DNA of 64,000 nt from Silurus meridionalis (GCF_014805685.1 NC_060899.1:13978954-14042953), one strand, 5' to 3'. Positions 1-12,960 are shown, counted from the first letter of the stretch. Notes: generated by a model from the letters alone, not told the origin. Made by a program: numbers and translations.

Positions 1-1746
1 ATTTTACCTGCATTAAAGTGAATTTTTGGTTCCACATGTGCCATTATGCATTGGTTTTGACATGGCACTGGTCCACATTTCAACAGTCACTGATAGAAAT
101 ATCCATCCACAAGAGCTCCAACTGCCCTATTTCTAGCAAGTAATCACTAGCTAGGAACTCATTTGGGACTCAATCCATCACATTGCAATCTCATCTCGGA
201 TGGACATGTGCAATCACCCCCACCTCCAGCACCACCAGTCTACAATCCCCTTTCTCACACTCTGCAGATGATAGAAAGGCTGTGCATGATTCATCACCAC
301 TGACCTGACTGGCTGAATAGCTTCCCTTGACATCCTCCTCTGCTATTATATACTTCAGACTTCAGGGAAAAAAAGACAAGAGAATAGCTCGGGATTATGT
401 AAATGAAGTGATGGCTGGCAGAGATGTCTAGCAAATAAACACTTGCGGAATACCATGGAAGCAACATATCGTGGACTTACAATTACAAAATTACAATGTG
501 ACACTGTATATGACAAACAGCTGCAGTTTCATTCCTTCAATCTCTATGCTAATAGAAATTAATGAAGTGTAAAAAGATCAGTGAGTCATTTGAGTAAGTG
601 AGTAAGATTGAAGTGAATCAAATTTTCCCTGTGTTGTTCTGCATGAAATGGACAGATGCACTGCCAAAACAGATCAAGACAACTAATAGCAGTGCTGTTT
701 CCACTCTGACAAACAGTTCTTCCGAGTATTAAGCCAATTACTTATCCCCTCTCTTTAACTTTGTAACACATTTTGTTCAATTCTGGAAGTCTACTTAGCT
801 GAGTTTACAAATCGACAGCAAAATAAACCTGTAATAACCAAGCAGCCGAGTTCTCAGTCAAGTTGAGAATCTCTGGAAAAACCTGTTCAAATAACATTTA
901 GCCTCCATCCAATCTGACAAGAGCTGGAGAAATATTGCAAATAATAATGGGCAAAGAATATCAGGTTGTGTAATACTTGCTTAGACATATCCCAGAAGTC
1001 TTGCACATGTTTTTTCCAGCCATACTACCAAGAAATGACCCAGAAGTGAGTACTTATGCAACCAGCAAATGTTTTTCAGTCATCTTCAGCAACCGCTTTA
1101 TATTGGTCAGGGTCACAGCAGTCTGAAATCCCTGGGGAAACCCTGGGTCCCCAAAAAACTGGTCACAAGGTGGGGGAATTTACCCACCACAAATGGGATG
1201 GGAAAGCTGGTGAACTCAGATATGAACAGGGAGAACATGTGAAACTTTGTACAGACAGCAAGTTGAGGTCAAGATAGAACTGGGGAACTAGGAGGTATTA
1301 GGCGTTATTAGGCGTTAACACCTTCTGCTGTTCCACTGTTTTAACTTTTAACAATGCAAAGTATGCAAAAGTTTAAGGGTGCTGAAAGATATCAATGATT
1401 TGTATGAGTTTTTTTTTGTTTGCTTGTTGTTTGTTTGAGATGATGTTTAATGCGAGTCATGTTAACCTTAGTTCCAATTTCATAAAACTGCTGCTCTTTC
1501 CACTTGACGTATTTTTAGGAATTGGCAGAATAAAACGTTTTTGAGTTATAAAGATGTTGCTGTCCCAACGGTCAAGAGACCCACCACCACCTGGTTAAAA
1601 ACTATATATGAAAAGAGCAACTGATTTACTGTGCTTCTAGAGCTTTCACCGTTGTACTTATTGATAGTAGCAGCAGGCGAGGGGCAGGAAGAGTTAAGAT
1701 AAATGATGCTGAGAAATTGGGCTGGGAGCCCAGTTCTGATCATCGC
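1..1746. other. Upstream flank of fam43b, no gene seen
   Basis: Non-coding by inspection: only short reading frames with no recognisable family. The one recognisable item is the interspersed repeat at 1077-1262. The last few hundred bases probably contain the fam43b promoter, but no convincing TATA box is visible. Confidence 0.6.
1077..1262 (+). repeat. Degenerate fish interspersed repeat (SINE/LINE-like)
   Basis: The text 'cagtcatcttcagcaaccgc' followed by 'ttggtcagggtcacagcag' resembles a very common teleost interspersed repeat that begins with an ATTC-rich head and a 'cttcagtaaccgctttatcc' motif. A second, longer relative lies at 21890-22170. The short open frame across this stretch is therefore repeat-derived and not a gene. 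The family name is not assigned. Confidence 0.5.
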
Positions 1747-1781
1747 ACTCCCTCTCCTTCTCTCTCTTTCTTTCGCTCTTA

Positions 1782-1826
<45 letters not shown>
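1747..1826. repeat. Pyrimidine tract with (CT)n, in the fam43b upstream region
   Basis: About 80 bases of nearly pure C/T ending in a long CT dinucleotide run, 225 bases before the fam43b start codon. It could be in the promoter or 5' UTR. GA/CT tracts near vertebrate promoters can affect nucleosome placement, but that role is inference here. Confidence 0.8.
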
Positions 1827-2050
1827 GCTGATGAAACAGACCAGAAGGAAAGGAGGAGGAGAGATAGGAGGGGCGAGCGAGTGAGCGAGCTGTGGAGCAG
1901 ACCAGCTGAGCCTCACTGCTCTCAGTCTCTCTTCAGCGTTGTTACAGAACAGCTTTCCTCATTCTTGCTCTGAGGCACTCGGTACACAACAGATACACTC
2001 GCTTGTTTGCCGTCGGTGGGGGCAGTGAGCCCCTCAGACAAACTGGGACC

Positions 2051-3001
2051 ATGCTGCCCTGGAAGAGAAGCAAGTTTGTGTTAGTGGAGGATGATGCCAA
2101 GAGCAAAGCGAAGAGTCTGAGTGCTGGTCTCACCTACCACTCACTGTTGTCCTCGCTGCTGAGGTCGTGCCCTGACCTAGTGCCTGACTGTCCCTTCCAC
2201 TGGCTCGCAGGGGTTTTCCACAGCAAGCGTCAGAAAGTGGAACTGAACAAAGAGGAGCCTATTTACAGTGTCCGCTACCTGGGAAGTGTAGTGACAGTAG
2301 TGGCCAAAGGTGAGGGCTGCACGCATGATGCCGTCGCCAAGATTTGGGCATCCAGCAACTATGGGGAGCAGAGTGCCAAGATGAAGCTGAGCGTAGGGCC
2401 ACATGGCATACGCATGGGTTGCCGCAGGAAACCCCCTCACCTCTACACTCTTAACCGTATCACCTATTGCACAACAGACCCCTACCGGCCAAAGATTTTG
2501 GCATGGATCTACCGGCACCAGGTCAAGCACAAGGCAGTGGTTCTGCGTTGCCATGCTGTGCTTTTGGCCAAGGCAGACAAGGCTCATGACATTGCTCTCA
2601 GCCTATACCAGAACTCCATTTCAGCCTTTAGTGAGTTTAAGAGGCTTAAACGGCAGAGTGATTTCCGGCACTGCAAGCAGGAGCTTCTTGGGGAGGACAT
2701 CATGCCACTTATGCCCTTACGGAAGCTGATGAATGGACAGTGTCACTATCAGCCACCAGTAGACAAGCCTGGCAATTCCAACCGCCTGTTCGCCATCAGT
2801 GAGGAGGATGAGGAGGAGGGTGAAGAAGAGGAAGAAAAGCAGGCAGACAACAATAAGCAAAAAGCATCAAATTCCACTCTACCAAATCCTCAGCCAGAGG
2901 AACCTCCTGAGAGCAAGCTGGGATACATAGTTCACGGACTAGACAGCTTTTCTATCACCATCAGAGATGAGGTGCACATGACGCTCAGCACACTTGTATG
3001 A
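2051..3001 (+). CDS. fam43b: FAM43B, PTB-domain adaptor-like protein (intronless)
   Basis: Single uninterrupted frame of 316 aa. I start at the ATG at 2051 (context GGGACCATGC), because the protein then begins [15 protein letters not shown], the conserved FAM43B start; the frame is open for 16 codons upstream, but that part looks like 5' UTR. Residues about 67-210 form a phosphotyrosine-binding (PTB/PID) fold: '[13 protein letters not shown]' is its first strand, 'GPHGIRM' and '[20 protein letters not shown]' follow, and '[13 protein letters not shown]' leads into the C-terminal helix around '[12 protein letters not shown]'. Residues 250-262 are an acidic Asp/Glu run, also present in mammalian FAM43B. 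FAM43 proteins are presumed cytoplasmic adaptors of little-known function. The N-terminus fits FAM43B better than FAM43A, and linkage to cda and pink1 supports that, as in human. No introns are seen, as is usual for the family. Confidence 0.95.
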   Translation: MLPWKRSKFVLVEDDAKSKAKSLSAGLTYHSLLSSLLRSCPDLVPDCPFHWLAGVFHSKRQKVELNKEEPIYSVRYLGSVVTVVAKGEGCTHDAVAKIWASSNYGEQSAKMKLSVGPHGIRMGCRRKPPHLYTLNRITYCTTDPYRPKILAWIYRHQVKHKAVVLRCHAVLLAKADKAHDIALSLYQNSISAFSEFKRLKRQSDFRHCKQELLGEDIMPLMPLRKLMNGQCHYQPPVDKPGNSNRLFAISEEDEEEGEEEEEKQADNNKQKASNSTLPNPQPEEPPESKLGYIVHGLDSFSITIRDEVHMTLSTLV

Positions 3002-3170
3002 CTGCACAGGGATATTGGAGGGTGTACACACTTCTCTTCAGATATTTCTCTCTGTCTTTCTCCTCAGAGCTCTATGATTCCTGCAGAGCGTGATCCGGTC
3101 CACCATCAGCAAGTTTTAAATGCTGAGTTGCTGCTGGCTCGCCTCGTGAGCACTTTCTGTATGGATGTTT

Positions 3171-3195
3171 AATAAAGTGGAACTTTGTGAATAAA
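3171..3195 (+). terminator. Candidate polyadenylation signals of fam43b
   Basis: Two AATAAA hexamers at 3171-3176 and 3190-3195, 170-195 bases after the fam43b stop. They would give a short 3' UTR; longer forms cannot be excluded. Confidence 0.6.
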
Positions 3196-5847
3196 GACAA
3201 AAGCACAACGTGAGCGCGCTCCCCACTCTGCAAAGCAAGCCAGTAAGGACAAAAAAACGGAAGGAGCTCAGTCCTTTTAAACTACAATCAAACAAGGAGA
3301 AAACAGAGACCTTCAACAAGCCTTTGTGTTCTTTTCATGTGATTGCATGAAAGTACATACTTTTCTCAGACTTTCTGGATCATTTTGGAAATCGATTATT
3401 TATGTAATATGTTCATTTCTTTTTTCTACGTAACCATCTCCCTCTTCTATGTAACTTTCCTTTCTGGCCAAAACCTCTGTGACAGCAATGAGCATCAAGA
3501 GCAAGGTAGCAGCACTAATGAATTAATCCATGATTTAGGATATCAGCCATTGATTTGACGGGTTTACAGCTGCTGCACATTACAGCGCCAGAATCATTTA
3601 CCGTATGACCAAAGGAGATGCCATGGCATTTAAGGCAGGATGTTTAAAATGTTTCGCAATTTTACCGTCCCTGGTTTTTGCACTGTGACATGTCTGGGAC
3701 CAATATGAGGAAAATACAAACATAGTCTATGTTCCTTTCTACACATTTAATATCAGCTTGATCTGATAAACAGGTAAATAAGCTTTACTGCTTTATAAGG
3801 TAATTCATTATTCAAAATATTATGCCTATAAAAGAAAAAAAAAAACACTGTCTTATATTCGTAAACACGTTTCTATCTAACAGTACCTTTGTGATAATAA
3901 TGGTGTATTAGACATTTCGCAAGCTTCGTTCCAATTGCACTAATTAACATGGAATTACAATAAAATTAAAACAAAAACATTTTTGGATATGAACAGGAAT
4001 GTGTGAACATGTGATCTTGTTTGCATTCGGGTGTCCAAAGTCTAAGGAAAAACAAAGAAGGGTTTTTTCTGTGAATAATATTCATGCTTTGGCAAAAGAT
4101 GAACAATCTCTGCGCAAATGGCGATGCAGATTGACACCAGGCTGTGAGTGGGCTCTGGAGAGGGAAGCAGAAATCTTTTCATACACTCACACATACACAG
4201 ACAATCTCTCTCACACACACACATACACACACACACATACACACACTTGGCCCCTTTTAAAGCCAAGCGATTCGTCAAATGATCAAAATGTACAGGAAAT
4301 GACCATAACGCACCTGGCTCAATATACCAGAATGACGCAAACTCCACTGCTCCTGCATCTTTGTGCTATTACATCAACCCGACTCGCACGATCTTTAATT
4401 AAACGAAACAGAAACCCCTATAATAATGAGTTCCAGTTGAAAAAAACAGCCAAAGGCTTTAGTTTGCTCGACAAAGATGCTTTTATTTATTTAATTATTA
4501 ATTTATTAATTTATATATTATTTCATTTTGTATTCAGGGTTTGCGTTCCTCGTGCAGTAAAACGAGATTTTAATTATTCCGACGAATTAGCCCTCGGGGA
4601 GCCCTCGGGGTTCGGTCAATATCCAGCGAATCAACGAATCACCTATCAGAAAACTCAAAACAACAAACGGTTGGTAAACAGGTAGAGGCAATTAAAGCTG
4701 GCGAAACAACACGATCAGAATAAAGTGTCAAAATACAAAGTACAACCAATAATTCTTGTATCCCAGCATTTAAAATATGTATATATATATGAATAGCAAT
4801 TTGGAAACCAAGCCCCATCATGTATTTACTGATTGCTAGCTGGCTAGTGCTAGTCATCTAGCTAGTATGCAGCCAGACAAGTATGCAAATTTTATCCAAA
4901 TGTGAATTTTATGTACTCATATTTCCTATATTAATACCATTAAACAGTATATTATATCTATACTTATATAGATAAACATACCCTAACAACATTTTTGAGC
5001 TAAGTTCCTTTGCTGTGTTAACTAGCTGACTAGTTTAACACTAATACAGTGACTAAGCATTATTTGCCACAAAAAACATTACTACTCATAATGTAAAATA
5101 TATGGTATAAAATCATTTATAAAATCAGTTATTTAGAAATTTTCAAAAAATATTTTCTTTGGGTGATTTTTTACACTACACTACTGAAAAAAGATGTATT
5201 TATCCAAGCTAGTCTCTAAGCAAGTCAGCTAGCTAACATTTTATTTTATTGAAGAATTTACCATTTTGTTTATTGATCTGATTTTGTATATTGATATTGA
5301 TTTTGCTTCAGTGAGGATACTGAAAAAGTCTCTCTCTGGTGTCTACCTGAAAACCTGTGCTAGCAGGTAACTAGCTGTCTAGCTAGATTCTGCTATTATG
5401 GATGAACTTCACCTGGATACTGCAGATTTGTGCATGTGACGCACGGTCCTTTACATAAGCGTGCCGTCTTAGCCGAGGAAAAACATCAGACAAAATACCT
5501 AAACCTTCCAGAACACATCACTAAGCAGAAGATGAGGTCCAGATGGAATGTACGTTGGAGGAAGAAAAGACGTCTTTCATCCCCGTTGCCCATGTGTCGA
5601 GCAGACGATTGTTTGATGCTGAGCCCTGTGGGGAATCCAGGGACTACATCTGCATCATATCACACAGTGCATGACCAGTGGGTGCCTGGGGTGAGCTGTA
5701 ACATTTCCTGTGTGTGCAGGATGGTGGCTGTGTCGAAACGGCGATTCGGTTGTTTATTGCTGCTGGAGAGGTTTCTTGGAGACAGATTAAAGAAGTGGTG
5801 TGTGCAAGAGTGTACTTGGCGTCAGCACAGAGAACAGAGCTAAGTGC
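3196..5847. other. Intergenic, no gene recognised
   Basis: AT-rich DNA with an imperfect CA-rich stretch at about 4181-4250 and clusters of the word 'ctagctag' around 4840-5390. Open frames here (for example 3999-4685) run through the CA tract and show no domain. The first few hundred bases may be extra fam43b 3' UTR. Confidence 0.5.
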
Positions 5848-6085
5848 ATGTGTGTGTGTGTGTGTGTGTGTGTGTCTGTGTGTGTGTCTATGTGTGTGAA
5901 CTCCTGTCACCTGCTCACTGAGGAACAACGGGAGGTACAAAGTTGCAGCGGCACTTGAGGAAGGGTTTAGAGAAAGTACTAATGAGTTCTCCTTAAAGCA
6001 GAAAGGAGAACGAAGTGTGCCAGGGACAGAACACACTCGATCAATGAGCCACAGCATACAGGCTGAGGGCTGAATTTAGGCATTT

Positions 6086-6136
<51 letters not shown>
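5848..6136. repeat. Two (GT)n microsatellites
   Basis: GT dinucleotide runs at 5848-5898 (interrupted) and 6089-6136 (pure), separated by about 190 bases of ordinary sequence. Confidence 0.9.
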
Positions 6137-6138
<2 letters not shown>

Positions 6139-7754
6139 CATTTGTATTCTACAATTGCATTCAACTGTCCTCTTGTGCTGTACTGCTGAATACAAAATTA
6201 TTATCACTACCTATACATTTTTCTTGACCCACCCTCTAACAATACATTATTAATTCTGCCCTCTCAAAGCCTCCCGAAATAATATTCTACACTTTTTGTC
6301 ACGACTTCATCCACTGCATGACCTACAAGTAGAAATGGTACTGATCTGATACTAGAAACAGTAAAAAATAATGTCAAATGTGATTGGGTCGCATCCTGTT
6401 ATAAAAAAAAAAGACTGAAAAATTGTGGGGGCCAAGCATCAAATACTGTAGACCTGTTAAATGTTCTTCTTCTTCTTCCTCTTATTATTATTATTATTAT
6501 GATGATTATTATTCTTATTACTTTTTCTCCTTTTTTTGTAGTTAATCTATCAGAAGCCCTTTGAATCCTCTGGTAGAAAGTTTGAAATTTGCCAAACCGA
6601 TTGAAGAGTGCATTAGGAACATTCAGACCAAAGTAGGGTCAAATGTTGCTACCACTCTAGCTTTACAATTGGATCTAATTTAGAGGTAAGTTTATGGTCG
6701 TAATTTTTAAACCACATGTCCAAAATCCAAACTCTATTCATCCCTGCCATTCCTAAGTTTTATGACAAATTTTAGACCAAAGAATCAGCAAATAGTATCT
6801 CAGGTCAAACTAGCAACAGACAACTCAATTGGTCACAGCAGTAGCCCCTGGAGAAGCAATGCCACCCTGCAACCTTGTTTATCGAGTCCTTTTTATAACC
6901 ATGGTCAAAACATACACATCATGAAGGAAACGAATGAATCCATGAATGAAACTTGAAACTATCTGCACCATGATAAGGTTCTGCATTCCCATGACAACAA
7001 GGATACTGTATCTGCAGTGTACAACTCTGGGTGCTTGGCCCCCTGAGAATGCTGCTTGCTGCTTTTTGGAATTGAAAGCGTTTACAGATTGTTTACGGGT
7101 TGATATTTGACTAGGTTTTGCCAATACAAAACTGCACTTTTGATATCGGAACACAGTTGTGTGAAATGTTATCAGGGTTGAATATGTTTACAGGATTTCC
7201 AGGATCCACATACAAAATTACTTTTGTCCTTTTGTCCTTAAATTTTCATGTATGTAGAATTGAACTAGAATTCCAATCTCATTCCTGGCCATATAGCACC
7301 CATGGAATTTTACTGACTGTAATGCAGGTATGTATGGAATGATGTTAATTTTTTTTCTATTGTTCACTAATATTCAGCTCAACTGATATACACACAGTAT
7401 GTTGATTTTGCCACGCACCTGGCCAAGCAGATGTCATGCAGTTTCCGCAGTTATGAAATGACTAATGAGCACCGCTGACCTAATTCACCATTCTGCAAAT
7501 GAGTCTCACCAAACTCAACTCAAAGTTCACCGTGATTATCACTTCAGAGCGAGATCTGGCACCCACCAGCTGACTTGTAGCCTACATAGTCTTGGCTAAT
7601 AAATATTGCATGACCTGTCTGAAAGAGAGAAAAAAAACCTTTTATGGAAACAGACATGTTAGATTCCTTCAGAGACTGAAGCTGAAAGTAAAGGGAATAG
7701 ACTTTGATGACTCTAGAGTTCATTTGCAAGTCTCAGCAAATATTTACGAGTACA
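6137..7754. other. Intergenic, no gene recognised
   Basis: Nothing identifiable apart from a short TTC/ATT trinucleotide-rich patch near 6466-6515. Confidence 0.5.
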
Positions 7755-8110
7755 TTTACATTATATTTACTTTATCCAGAGGGATTTACAGTTACATAAT
7801 ATGGGAAAGAATAATATGGACACCTGACCATAAGATGATTTTTTTAACATCTCATTGCATATTTAGTACCCAATTTACAGTTATAGTAACTTTCACTCTT
7901 GACAATGTTCCACTCAAATTTGAGCTGGCATGGTGCACAAGGGCATTGTCATGCTGAAGCAGGTTTGGGTCTCATAGTTCAGGAAAATTCAATTCTTCTG
8001 CATCGAAATCTAAATACAATTGTGTGCCTCCATATTTGAAGTAACAATTCAAAGGAAACAGTCTGGAAAAGCTGGAAAATTTAGGTGTCACAATATATTG
8101 TCCACTAGCA
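7755..8110 (+). mobile_element. Non-autonomous Tc1/mariner-like MITE, family A, decayed
   Basis: Shows the family-A words in order: 'ggacacctgaccataagat', 'gggcattgtcatgctgaag', 'tacaattgtgtgcctcc' and a terminal 'ggtgtcacaatatattgtcc'. The same words recur in about fifteen places in this window. The family resembles widespread fish elements with TATATGGACAAAAG-type termini. There is no coding capacity. A 'ctttatccagagggatttac' stretch at the left edge is a separate SINE-tail remnant. Confidence 0.65.
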
Positions 8111-8124
8111 TATATCATTTAGAG

Positions 8125-8210
8125 ATTTGAGCAAGTGATGGTTAAGGTCCTTGTCCTCAAAGGTCCAGGAGTGCCAGCTTGTTGGTGCTGAGAATTTTTA
8201 AACACACTCG
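8125..8210 (-). mobile_element. tRNA-derived SINE remnant (family S2)
   Basis: Reads as the reverse complement of the SINE seen at 40270-40502: 'ggttaaggtccttgtcctca' and 'gtgccagcttgttggtgctg'. It is short and diverged. Confidence 0.5.
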
Positions 8211-9017
8211 GTAACAATCCACACCGTATCTTGAAAAGGCTTTAAAAAGAATTCAAAAGAATTTTAAAAAATGGCTGAGTTGAAGGTAAAGAGCTTTGAA
8301 AGCTTCATACAAAGCAAGATGATGATTAAAAAAGGTAATGCAAGGACAGTCTTTTTAATAAGCAGTGAACGTTGCCCTTCCCTCAACCGAGACATCATTA
8401 TCTTTACTGCAACGTGTCTTCAAGCACACGAGGAGTTCTTTCATTATTTACAATCTGATGGAGTATCCTGCTCTGAATGCTTGGCATTATATTAACTGTA
8501 ACTAATATTACAATTTGGATTGCATCATATTGTCCATATTTCAAGGAGATCACATTAAATCGGATTTAATACTGCGAAATAGCAGGTTGTAAAAAAACTA
8601 GAACACACACTAGGTAATGCGATGAGGGTGGGAAGATGAATACTAGTCTACTGCAGAAATGACTAAATCATAGCCTGAAATCTAAGAATCTGAGAATTGA
8701 TAATGGAGTTAATTATCCACCATTGCGACACAGGTGCAGAGAAAGTCACGTGGCATGGTTAGTGATATGCAGTGGCGTCTTGGTTCAAGTTACATTGTAC
8801 ATATTACTGTATTTATTCTATCTGTACTAATTATTTTCCTGTCCTACTCTATCCATCCCATAGATGGGCCAAAACATTTACAGATATTTTGGAATAGGCC
8901 AAGGGTTCTCAAACCTTTTGAAGCCAGGAATCTCTCAAACTCCCAAAGCTCATTTTATTCCAGAAACTTCCCATTTTTAAACCTTCAGACTTTTGTGAAC
9001 AATTATATGTCTATTAG
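8211..9017. other. Intergenic, no gene recognised
   Basis: No family, repeat or site recognised. Confidence 0.4.
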
Positions 9018-9140
9018 TACAGTGGTACCTTGACCTACGAGTGCATTAATTTACAAGTTTTTCGAGGTACGAGCGGTCACTCGTCGATTTTTTGCTTTGT
9101 TATGTGAGCAAAAAATTGAGGTACGAGCTTGAGACGCCGC
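9018..9140 (+). mobile_element. Terminal fragment of a mariner/Tigger-type element
   Basis: Begins 'acagtggtaccttgacctac' and later reads 'ttgaggtacgagcttgag'. This resembles the CAGTGGTACCTTGA..TACGAG termini of mariner/pogo-like transposons. Only a terminus and some internal sequence are visible and no transposase is detectable. Roughly 9140-10029 is otherwise unassigned. Confidence 0.45.
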
Positions 9141-10029
9141 TGCTAGATGCCGAAGCGAAGCCAGAAAGCGAAGATTGTGACGAAAATTAAGATAAGCAAA
9201 GAAGAAAAAGTTACAAATTTAAAGTTTAGGGATACGTAGTGTACAGGAGTGATAGTAAAAAACGAGTTTTCCCTCCTCCGCTGCTTATCGCCTCTAAACC
9301 GTTAGTTACCGTTACTTAAAGTCTTAAAGAACTTTTTCTGCTTTGGACTTCATGCTCGAATTGGGCTACAGACAAAAATCCCTACTTGCAGATTTGTGCC
9401 TCGGTGGATAAACAAGTCTTGCAGAAACTGGTCCAAGTGCACAAGATACCATGTCTAATGATGGCACTTTGTAGAGGAGATGATTGAGGATGCTTGAATG
9501 TTTAGTGTCTGTTCTACTTAAAACTCCAGCTGGATTTCTCCTGTTTTCTCTTTGCAGCAGTGTTCATTGCCTTCGGACACAGTAATATTCTGTAAAAAAA
9601 ATGTTTTTAATAAAAAGCTATACAATAGTCATGCAAAAATCTAAAAAAAAAAAACCTCATAAAGTATTGGATGTTGTCTGAATCTTTGTTTTGCATCCAA
9701 TTATTTCACCCGTTAGGACTTCCAGATTGGATTCAGACACCTTCCACACTGCCCAGCTGGCCTGCCATGCTGGTGACATCATTCACCTCATTAGAAGAGC
9801 GATTATGAAACCCGACAGTGTGAAACCCGCTTGAAATGAACGACTTTCGGAAACACATTTTGGCTTTTATTGGACACACTGTCAAACACGCACGTCATTT
9901 CTAAATGTCATACCGGCAAATGAGGAGCACGGCTCAAATAGATCTTCATTAAGACTATATTCACTATATACACGATATATAGTTCTGTATTGTTGAAAGA
10001 TTTATGATCAAACTCTTGATGTCACCAAA

Positions 10030-10200
10030 TGAGGATGGGTTCCCCTTTTGAGTCTGGTTCCTCTCAAGGTTTCTTCCTCATAACATCTAAGGGAGTTTTT
10101 CCTTGCCACGGGGATAAATGCACACCATCCACCTAGACTGTTGATTTCTGTAAAGCTGCTTTGAGACAATGTCTGTTGTGAAAAGCGCTATAGAAATAAA
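10030..10200 (+). repeat. 3' end of a non-LTR type interspersed repeat
   Basis: Contains 'ttcctctcaaggtttcttcc', 'gggagtttttccttgccac' and 'gtaaagctgctttgagacaa', ending in 'ataaatttgacttgaca'. This is a very common teleost repeat 3' end with a short TTGACTTGA-type tail. I do not assign a clade. Confidence 0.6.
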
Positions 10201-10204
10201 TTTG

Positions 10205-10430
10205 ACTTGACACTTATGTACTGGGACACCTGACATTACAGTTGTATTCAAAAAGGTAAAAATTGTATAGGACGTATAGAATTGGCATGAATTGGAACTC
10301 TGACCACACCCCAGGCCTCACCTACATCAGTACAATTGAGACTAAATGTGGAATGCGAAGCTCAAAAAAGCACATACCGTACTTATGACCAGGTGTCTGC
10401 AAACCTTTGGCAATAAAGTGTATTTCCATT
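10205..10430 (-). mobile_element. MITE family A copy, reverse orientation
   Basis: Both termini are visible ('tgggacacctgacat' on the left, 'aggtgtctgcaaacctttgg' on the right), with 'caggcctcacctacatcagt' inside. About 225 bases, internally deleted compared with 31860-32330. Confidence 0.6.
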
Positions 10431-11149
10431 TACTTCCAGACACAGTACTTCTTTTCAAACAAAAAATTTAAACTATTTCCTAAAAATTTAAGGGAGGATT
10501 TTGCCGAAGCCTGTACAAATCCATGGCAGGAGTTTGACAGAAGGTGAAGGATCTGCAGAGGTGAATCATAAAATTCCAAAAAATTAAGCAGCATACACTA
10601 GATAGGAACTACAGATAGACAGTTTCCTTATTTTGGAAACCAGGTCCTTTCTAACAAAATGTAAGGTTCTTCAGTATAGAGAAGTTCTAAATTCCTAAAT
10701 TTTAGAAATCCTAAATTCCATAAAACGTTTTAACCTATTTTAAAAGCGAAAACTAAAACATCGTCATACCATGCATGTTCCAGGAAAGGGTTCCTCAAGC
10801 CGGAGCCATGCAGCGATCGCGATCCGATCTAACAGTAAATCAGTACAGATAATTTCTCCTCTGTGATTTTGACCCGATAGCAAATCGATGAAACCTGCAG
10901 CATCGTCGATTGGTTTCTGTTCTAACGACAGAGGAAAAAAGCGGTTTAATTAGTCCGATAGATTTATGCCCCAGTGCTGCTGAACGCTCGATTCTGATTG
11001 ATCAGATGGTTTTGATTCATTTTCTTTTACAGCAGCTCCAACTATAGTATCACATACAAGGTGCGCTTAGTTCAAATACATGACAAGCACGAAACAACAT
11101 TGGAGACTAGCTCCGTTTGCACACATTACTAATCTACATTTACAAACTA
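10431..11149. other. Intergenic, with a possible MITE fragment
   Basis: Mostly unassigned. Around 10985-11055, 'ctgattgatcagatggtttt' followed by 'acagcagctccaactatag' resembles a common fish DNA-transposon fragment, at low confidence. The stretch 10790-10975 is balanced in composition, repeat-free and uninterpreted. Confidence 0.35.
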
Positions 11150-11262
11150 TCACCTTTTAAAATAGTCCTCCTGCACAGCAATACAGCGCTTTCAGCGTTC
11201 CTGCCACTTCTGGAATGCGTCCTGGAATTTTTGCGCTAGATCTTTACAATGGTATCAAAACG
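11150..11262 (-). pseudogene. Mariner transposase C-terminal remnant
   Basis: The minus strand reads 'FQDAFQKWQER' then a stop codon where the family has tryptophan, then 'KRCIAVQEDYFK'. This matches the C-terminal end of mariner-type transposases (FQDCF.QW..RW.RC....G.YFEGD). There are in-frame stops at the Trp position and just before the end, so the copy is dead. Edges are approximate. Identified by eye from the family signature. Confidence 0.6.
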
Positions 11263-12579
11263 GTGACTTTTGAGCTGGATCTTAATCTTCATCTTCAGGA
11301 GATTTATGAAAGTCGGTGCTCCCTGTGGATGTGCGTGCAGCCTTGTGCTGCCATCTGCTGGCATGTTATAAAACTATTTTGAATACTATTTTTGAAACCC
11401 TTTGATGCCACCTTAAATACAAATTCTAAATAGCATCAAACGTGACACAGGTTTGCAATCAAATGGCGTGTTGAGGTGCAGAATCTGAAGGGAACCATGT
11501 ACTCTTGTGGCGTAATTCTGCCTGTGATCGAGTACCCGCGTATGAATCTAAACAAAAAACAGGAGGAACTAATACTAATCAATTAATAAACAACACAGGA
11601 GGGTGTGTACTGATAGTTAATAAGTGCTGACCCTCTTTTCTTTTAATCCTCTCGGTTGAGAGACTAGGGGCGGCATATTATTGTGCTCCTACACACTGAT
11701 ATATTCGATTAAAGCTCATAATATTGGTGTTTACCTTCGGGCACCGTTCGGCTCTTGGGTCGAGAGAATGTGCAATAACAGAAGTGATTCAATAATTGGT
11801 CGGAGTTCTTTTCCAGCTGCTTTCTCTCTTTCCCTCTCTCCCTCATGCTCTCTATCTTTCGAACTGTTAGTTTGCCGATTATCTTATTAACTGCTTTTCC
11901 ACTGTTTTCTGTACGAAGGAGCGAAGAGCCTTCAGGAGCCACTCCAGCATCCCCAGGCCTGCATTCGTTCTGCTGCTGGTTGCTATTACAGTGAGAGATC
12001 TTAGAGAGCGATCTCCTGCTGTCTCCCAGACACTCGCACACAGAACACACCCACGCACAGTGTATTTGCCAGAAGCGAATGTTCTCATAAAGCTCAGTAA
12101 TGTGACAAAATGACTTGTCTAGGTCTTTCTCGCTGCTCCGAGAGTGTACATGTGCTTACTGAGTCGCCGATTTTAACCATTGTGGAAAGCAGACACTCAG
12201 GCACCCTTACAAACACACACATAGAAAAAAAAATGCATGTCTAAGAAAATACTAGCATTGGTCTGGTATTCAAAGGAAGATATATTACTTTGACGTCAAT
12301 GTTTTTTTCAATTGATCCGCGATCGCTTCCTTTTTTATTCCACCAGAACTGCATCTGATTCTTTATTTTTTGGCTTATTTTCATATTTAAAAAAAGGGAA
12401 ATGTTTCACCACGTTTTTTTTTTTTTAGAAGATGACACTGGTAAAGACACTGAACAGAACATGAGCTGTGACCTCTTGATGAATCAGCTGCTCATCTGGT
12501 CTGTTCATTTTTAGAAAAGACTCAGAAAGAGGATTTTACTTGCCACATACAGTATACACTATAGCGCAGTGAATTATTT
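11263..12579. other. Intergenic, no gene recognised
   Basis: Includes a pyrimidine-rich patch at about 11818-11862 and an isolated TGACGTCA palindrome at 12291-12298. The small open frames at 11681-12088 lie on opposite strands over the same GC-richer block and match nothing I recognise. Confidence 0.4.
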
Positions 12580-12740
12580 TCTTCATATCAGAGCGCAGGA
12601 TCAGCCATAATACAGTGCCCCTACAGCAGAGAGAATTAATGGCCCTGCTCAAGAGCCCAACAGAGGCAGCTTGGTGGTGCTGAGGCTTGAAACACTGATT
12701 TTATGATCAATAACCCTGGAAAGACCACCAGGAGGTCTAA
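12580..12740 (-). mobile_element. tRNA-derived SINE, family S2
   Basis: On the minus strand: a degenerate B-box-like 'gtttcaagcctcag', then 'caccaccaagctgcctctgt', then 'gagcagggccattaattct'. Same layout as the copy at 40270-40502. Confidence 0.6.
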
Positions 12741-12799
12741 AGGCAATTTAGTGTCAGAATAAATTTTTTTTATTTATTTATAATTTTTTTTCCATTCAG

Positions 12800-12960
12800 T
12801 ACAATACATTAAAGATAGATAGGAAGCAGCTACCGATCCGATACAATTCACTCCTATTACAAAGCAGTGCGATCCGATTTTGATTTGATTCAACAAAATG
12901 CGATTAAATAATAATAATAAAAAAGTGTTGATATGCAATTTAATGTCTATATATCTATAT
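12800..12960 (+). repeat. Repeat family R600, partial copy
   Basis: Shares 'gaagcagctaccgat' and 'gatttgattcaacaaaatg' with the longer copies at 26770-27470 and 55155-55740. Only the left end is retained here. Confidence 0.55.

Noticed and set aside
2003..2050. 16 extra codons before the fam43b start
   Set aside because: The conserved MLPWK start at 2051 has a better context and matches the family; the upstream codons look like 5' UTR.
12291..12298. TGACGTCA palindrome as a regulatory site
   Set aside because: Isolated in a gene desert with no promoter nearby; one such octamer is expected by chance in a window of this size.
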